A DNA stretch of 64,000 bases from Catenulispora sp. MAP5-51 (GTDB taxonomy: Bacteria > Actinomycetota > Actinomycetes > Streptomycetales > Catenulisporaceae): positions 124,001 through 188,000 of the forward strand of contig NZ_JBGCCH010000001.1 in assembly GCF_041261205.1 (NCBI RefSeq), read 5' to 3'. Each line of letters opens with the position of its first letter. Within the stretch, counting starts at the first letter, position 1. Both the position numbers and the translations under genes were made by a program. The notes beneath the pieces were generated by a model that ran no database searches, was not told where the DNA came from, and worked only from the letters and a program-made list of their open reading frames with translations. Positions 60,579 through 64,000 of this stretch are shown here, one piece after another.

Positions 60579-61517
60579 ATGACGCAGGCGATCCGAAGAG
60601 CCGTGATTCCCGCGGCCGGCATCGGCTCCCGCCTCCTGCCCCTCACCAAGGCCATCCCCAAGGAGATGCTGCCGGTCGGCGACCGGCCGGTGATCGAGCA
60701 CACCGTCCGCGAACTGGTCGCGTCCGGCATCACCGACATCACGATCGTGGTGTCCGGCGGCAAGGATCTCATCCAACAGCACTTCCGCCCGAACCCCGCC
60801 CTGGTCGACCAGCTCCACGCCGAGAACAAGCACGCGTACGCCAAGGCCGTGCAGGACGTCGCGGAACTGGCGCGCGCCGGGCACATCACGTACCTGGACC
60901 AGCAGGGCCCGTACGGCAACGGCACCCCGGTCCTGAACGCCGCGCGCGGCACCGGCGACGAGCCGATGCTGGTGCTGTGGCCGGACGACGTGTTCGTGGC
61001 CAAGGTCCCCCGCGCCCAGCAGCTGATCGCCGCCTACGAGAAGACCGGCTGCCCGGTCCTGGCGCTGATGCCCATGAAGCGGGAGGACTCCGGGCGCTAC
61101 GGCGTTCCCGAGGTCAAGGAAGACCTCGGCGACGGCCTGCTGCGCATCAGCAGGCTGCTGGAGAAGCCCGAGCCCGACATCGCGCCGTCGGAGTACGCGG
61201 CCATCGGCGGGTACGTGGTCACACCGCCGATCGTGGAGGAGATCGAGGCCATCACCGAGCGCTGGGCGCAACACCAGACCGGCGAGGTCTACCTCACCGA
61301 CGCGATCAACGCCTATGCCGCCACCAGAGCCGTCTACGGACAGGTCATCGACGGACACTGGTACGACACGGGCAACCCGACGGACTACCTCGTCGCGCAG
61401 TTCGCCTCCGCCCTCGCGCACCCCGACTACGGACCGGTGCTGCGCGAGATGGTGCGCGACCACGGAGGTTCGGAGCATGCGGGTTCTGAGCACGGGGCGG
61501 CTCAGCAGGGTTCGTAG
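60579..61517 (+). CDS. galU: UTP-glucose-1-phosphate uridylyltransferase
   Basis: A 312-aa nucleotidyltransferase that makes UDP-glucose. AVIPAAGIGSRLLPLTKAIP followed by KEMLPVGDRPVIEHTV is the GalU nucleotide/activation motif. DQQGPYGNGTPVLNAARG, VLWPDDVFVAK and DGHWYDTGNPTDYL follow in place. GGAGGT precedes the ATG. Next to otsA-otsB, it can supply the UDP-glucose for trehalose synthesis. The C-terminus has a small repeat (GSEHAGSEHG). A strong terminator follows. Confidence 0.85.
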   Translation: MTQAIRRAVIPAAGIGSRLLPLTKAIPKEMLPVGDRPVIEHTVRELVASGITDITIVVSGGKDLIQQHFRPNPALVDQLHAENKHAYAKAVQDVAELARAGHITYLDQQGPYGNGTPVLNAARGTGDEPMLVLWPDDVFVAKVPRAQQLIAAYEKTGCPVLALMPMKREDSGRYGVPEVKEDLGDGLLRISRLLEKPEPDIAPSEYAAIGGYVVTPPIVEEIEAITERWAQHQTGEVYLTDAINAYAATRAVYGQVIDGHWYDTGNPTDYLVAQFASALAHPDYGPVLREMVRDHGGSEHAGSEHGAAQQGS

Positions 61518-61532
61518 GCCCTCCAGCTGTCA

Positions 61533-61575
61533 GCCGAAGCCGCGACCAAGGCGCTGCCTTGGTCGCGGCTTCGGC
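61533..61575 (+). terminator. Strong hairpin terminator after galU
   Basis: A perfect 19-bp stem, arms 61533-61551 and 61557-61575, with a 5-base loop CGCTG. It lies 16 bases after the galU stop. No T run follows, as usual for actinobacterial terminators. The rest of the 281-base gap to 61798 shows no gene. Confidence 0.85.
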
Positions 61576-61798
61576 ATGCTCGGTCATTCGTTCAGCAGGG
61601 TGATCATAAATGCTCGATTCCTGCGAAGTGTTGACAGAATCGCGCATCGGCAGTCAACTGACAGCGGATCGATCCTTCTTCACCCCTCGTCAAGGTCCGC
61701 ATTCTCGCCACAAGCCCCGGCGGGTCGCATCGACAGTGCGACCCGCCGGTCCGAGGCGCGGCCCTGACCCCGCTGCCGACGAAAGGATCCCCACCACC

Positions 61799-62575
61799 AT
61801 GTCCAGAACCAGACTGGCGCGTGCCGGCGCCGCCGCACTGACCATCGTGACCATCGGGGCACTGACCCTGTGCGGCACCACCCCGGCCTGGGCCGACGTC
61901 GCCGGCGGCAACGTCCTGCTCAGCTGGTCCCTGCCGGGTGTGCCCTCCGGCGGGGTCGCGAACATCACGTTCCCGATGACGGTCAACGAGGCGACCCGCC
62001 ACGCGGACGGCACCTATTTCGCCGCGCAGTTCAACTTCACCAACGCCCCGGACGTCGGCTACATGGGCCTGCAGCCGCGTCCCGATGCCAACGGCCAGGA
62101 ACGCCTGCACGCGGCCTTCTCCAGCTTCAACGCCGGCACCACCTCCGACGACCCGCAGTGCTCGAACGGAGCCGACGGCGGGGCCGGCGTCAGCTGCGCG
62201 ACCGAGTTCGACGCCGTGTACGGGGACGTGTACGACCTGACCGTCACCCAGACCGGCCCGGACACCTGGACCGGAACCGCGACCGACACCGCCACCGGGG
62301 CCAGCGCGCACATCGGCACCTACACGCTTCCCAGCGGCAGCGGCGGCCTGGCCGGATCCCAGGTCGGCTTCACCGAGGACTACCTCGGCGTGCCCAGCTG
62401 TGCCCAGTCACCGCGCATCGACGTGGTCTTCGGCGACCCCACCTCCACCGACGCCGGCGGCCTCACCGGCACCATGCAGGCGGACTACGAGTACAACGGG
62501 TGCCTCGGGCAGGCCGACTACCAGGCCGCCAACTCGAGCGACGGGGCCCACGTCACGCGCGGGTTCATCTCCTAG
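61799..62575 (+). CDS. Secreted protein, possibly DUF3472-like
   Basis: A 258-aa protein with a Sec signal peptide: basic start MSRTRLARAG, hydrophobic AAALTIVTIGALTL and cleavage at PAWA-DVAGG. The mature part is beta-rich: VLLSWSLPGVPSGGVANITF, GYMGLQPRPDANGQERLHAA and FSSFNAGTT. Together these remind me of the DUF3472 family. Four Cys (PQCSNG, VSCAT, PSCAQ, NGCLGQ) may form two disulfides. GAAAGGA precedes the ATG. Function unknown; it would act outside the cell. Confidence 0.65.
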   Translation: MSRTRLARAGAAALTIVTIGALTLCGTTPAWADVAGGNVLLSWSLPGVPSGGVANITFPMTVNEATRHADGTYFAAQFNFTNAPDVGYMGLQPRPDANGQERLHAAFSSFNAGTTSDDPQCSNGADGGAGVSCATEFDAVYGDVYDLTVTQTGPDTWTGTATDTATGASAHIGTYTLPSGSGGLAGSQVGFTEDYLGVPSCAQSPRIDVVFGDPTSTDAGGLTGTMQADYEYNGCLGQADYQAANSSDGAHVTRGFIS

Positions 62576-62723
62576 GCGAGGCCTGGGCGAATTCCGGGCG
62601 ATCCCGGGCGGGCAGGCCTCTGCGCGCCACGAACGTGGCGACATTGCGCTGAACGCACTGCCGCATCAGCCCGCCATAGGGGCCGTCCTGGAGCTGGCGG
62701 CGCGGACGAGGGCCGGTGCGGCC

Positions 62724-63659
62724 TTAGCCGACGGCTTCCCCGCGGTCGTCGTCGGCTTCGAGGGCGGCGGCGGCCAGGACCGCCTGCAGCTGGGCAAGCA
62801 GGGGGCTGTGATTGTCGCGCGCCTGGGCGACCGCGACCCGCGTCGTGCGGCCGCCGGTGGCCAACGGCCGGAAGGCGACGCCTTGCAGGCGCAGCCGGGC
62901 GATGCTCTCCGGAGCGATCGACACGCCGACCCCGGCCTGCGCCAGCGCGCAGACGGTCAGCCATTCCACGGCTTCCTGAGCGACCTCGGGCACGAACCCG
63001 GCGTCGGTGCACAGTCCGACGATCTGATCGTGCAGCCCCGGGCCGACGCGCCGTGGCGGCAGGACGAACGGCGAGGCCGCGAGCTGCGCGGCCTCGACGA
63101 ACTCCTGCCGGGCCGAAGCCAAAGGATGCGCGGCGGGCAGCACCGCCACGAAGTGTTCCCGCAGCACCGTGTGGAACTCCAGCCCCGGCTCCTCCCCGGG
63201 TTCGCGGACGAGTCCGACGTCCAGACTCCCGTCCCGCAGCGCTGCCAGTTGCGGCGTGGTGGTCATCTCCTGGATGTGCAGTCGCACGGCGGGGAACTGA
63301 TCGCGGAAACGCCGCAGCAGCGCCGGCAGCGCGGTGAGCGCCAGCGAAGCCGCGAACCCGATCCGCAGGGTCCCGGCACGGCCCTCGCCGACGGCCCGCG
63401 CGGCGCTCACGCCGTCGGCCAGCAGGGCCAGGGCGCCGCGGGCGGCCGGCAGCAGCTCCTCGCCGGCCGGCGTCAGGGCGACCTGCCCCGGCGCCCGGCT
63501 GAAGAGCGGATGCCCGACCCGGCGCTCCAGCCGCTGGATCTGCTGGCTCAGCGGCGGCTGCGCGATGCCCAGGCGCGCGGCGGCCCGCCCGAAGTGCAGC
63601 TCCTCGGCGAGGACCACGAAGGCGTGCAGCTGGGGGAGGGGCAGGTCGGGGCGGTCCAT
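62724..63659 (-). CDS. LysR family regulator
   Basis: A 311-aa LysR protein. LHAFVVLAEELHFGRAAARL followed by GIAQPPLSQQIQRLERRVGH is the N-terminal winged helix. LRIGFAASLALTALPALLRR and LAQAGVGVSIAPESIARLRL belong to the effector-binding domain, similar to BenM/CatM-type members. ATG 63659 is chosen; earlier in-frame codons are in the promoter area. It faces the RidA gene and probably regulates it. Confidence 0.85.
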   Translation of the reverse strand: MDRPDLPLPQLHAFVVLAEELHFGRAAARLGIAQPPLSQQIQRLERRVGHPLFSRAPGQVALTPAGEELLPAARGALALLADGVSAARAVGEGRAGTLRIGFAASLALTALPALLRRFRDQFPAVRLHIQEMTTTPQLAALRDGSLDVGLVREPGEEPGLEFHTVLREHFVAVLPAAHPLASARQEFVEAAQLAASPFVLPPRRVGPGLHDQIVGLCTDAGFVPEVAQEAVEWLTVCALAQAGVGVSIAPESIARLRLQGVAFRPLATGGRTTRVAVAQARDNHSPLLAQLQAVLAAAALEADDDRGEAVG

Positions 63660-63698
63660 ATCTCTAGAGATATCAGATGTGGCCAATCTTGGTATTGG
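63658..63698. promoter_or_regulatory. Palindromes in the LysR/RidA divergent gap
   Basis: A perfect 16-bp palindrome ATATCTCTAGAGATAT (63658-63673) covers the LysR start codon. A second dyad, CCAAT-N6-ATTGG (63683-63698), follows 10 bases later. LysR proteins often bind two such sites to control themselves and the divergent gene. The palindrome at the start codon suits autorepression. Confidence 0.5.
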
Positions 63699-63730
63699 AC
63701 GTATCACCGCTGGCTGCATAGCTTTCCGTC

Positions 63731-64000
63731 ATGACCGAAAGGCAGACGATTCTCAGCGGCTCGACCTTCGAGGAGCACATCGGATACGCCCGAGCCGTGG
63801 TCGACGGCCGCGACGTGCACGTCTCCGGCACGACAGGCTTCGACTACACCACGATGTCCATCTCGCCGGACGTGGTCGAGCAGGCCGGACAGTGCCTGCA
63901 CAACATCGGCGCGGCCCTGGCCGAAGCCGGAGCCGGCTTCGCCGACGTGGTGCGCGTGCGCTACCTGCTGCCGGACCGCGAGGACTTCGAACCCTGCTGG
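63731..64000 (+). CDS. RidA family protein (partial, runs off the window)
   Basis: The first 90 codons of a RidA (YjgF/YER057c/UK114) protein: MTERQTILSGSTFEEHIGYA, RDVHVSGTTGFDYTT and GAALAEAGAGFADVVRVRYL. These match the family fold; some members deaminate reactive enamine/imine intermediates. The catalytic Arg region RVRYLLPDRED is included. The divergent LysR gene probably controls it. The end lies beyond 64000. Confidence 0.85.
   Translation, partial: MTERQTILSGSTFEEHIGYARAVVDGRDVHVSGTTGFDYTTMSISPDVVEQAGQCLHNIGAALAEAGAGFADVVRVRYLLPDREDFEPCW

Noticed and set aside
1-64000. tRNA, rRNA, insertion sequence, prophage or integrase
   Set aside because: No cloverleaf-like sequence, transposase, integrase or att-type repeat was seen on reading both strands; a covariance search was not possible.

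Overview
This 64 kb window is very GC-rich. Starts are often GTG or TTG, neighbouring genes overlap by 4 bases again and again, and coding density is high. The content fits a filamentous actinobacterium, near Streptomyces or Catenulispora: trehalose OtsA/OtsB, SigB-type sigma factor, SpoIIE phosphatases, DUF1206, an FBP zinc-finger protein and an actinobacterial RRHVDLxR leader peptide. The genus cannot be fixed from this sequence. I saw no rRNA, tRNA, insertion sequence or CRISPR array.

Layout. 1-4.5 kb: end of a CocE-type hydrolase, a sugar pair (mannose-6-phosphate isomerase-like protein and ROK kinase) followed by a probable gene stub, a TetR regulator, and an inositol monophosphatase-type gene broken by a one-base frameshift. 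4.6-7.9 kb: a membrane-anchored protein, a lone MacB-type ABC ATPase with TetR gene behind a pair of matching palindromes, and a small P-loop kinase. 8.2-22.6 kb: a tightly coupled ten-gene operon that looks like a biosynthetic cluster. It opens with GTP cyclohydrolase II, a WD40 protein and an FGE-fold protein, the same trio as toxB-toxC-toxD of toxoflavin. It continues with a cysteine-synthase-like PLP enzyme, serine acetyltransferase, ATP-grasp ligase, a double flavodoxin protein and a three-subunit molybdenum hydroxylase. Convergent acyltransferase and MFS genes and a divergent ArsR regulator follow. My best reading is an undescribed pathway from GTP to a pteridine- or azapteridine-like compound joined to an amino acid.

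23.3-29.3 kb and 34.3-40.9 kb: two blocks of partner-switching signalling genes (two free-standing SpoIIE phosphatases, four STAS genes, two RsbW-type proteins, a SigB-type sigma factor, and a 1415-residue protein with kinase, receiver, PP2C and ATPase domains). The first block encodes a B12-binding protein with the W-x9-E-H signature of the CarH photoreceptor but no DNA-binding domain, so a cobalamin or light signal may feed into anti-sigma control. Between the blocks lie lipid-type genes (DUF1206, diacylglycerol kinase-like, PAP2) and a Nudix hydrolase.

41-51 kb: a TetR/FBP divergent pair, then an IclR regulator facing an organosulfur operon. The operon is preceded by a cysteine-type leader peptide. 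It encodes a DszB-like desulfinase, an ABC importer (lipoprotein, permease, ATPase), an M20 hydrolase, a half-size and a full-size flavin monooxygenase, and a cytoplasmic SsuA-like protein. 51-64 kb: a transaldolase-like protein without its catalytic lysine, conserved hypotheticals, a CbiX-like protein, a FUSC-type membrane protein, an MFS porter, the otsA-otsB pair, galU, a secreted protein, and a divergent LysR/RidA pair that runs off the end.

Many genes here carry short in-frame tandem repeats in linkers and tails. All functional calls are from reading motifs and context; no database search was run.
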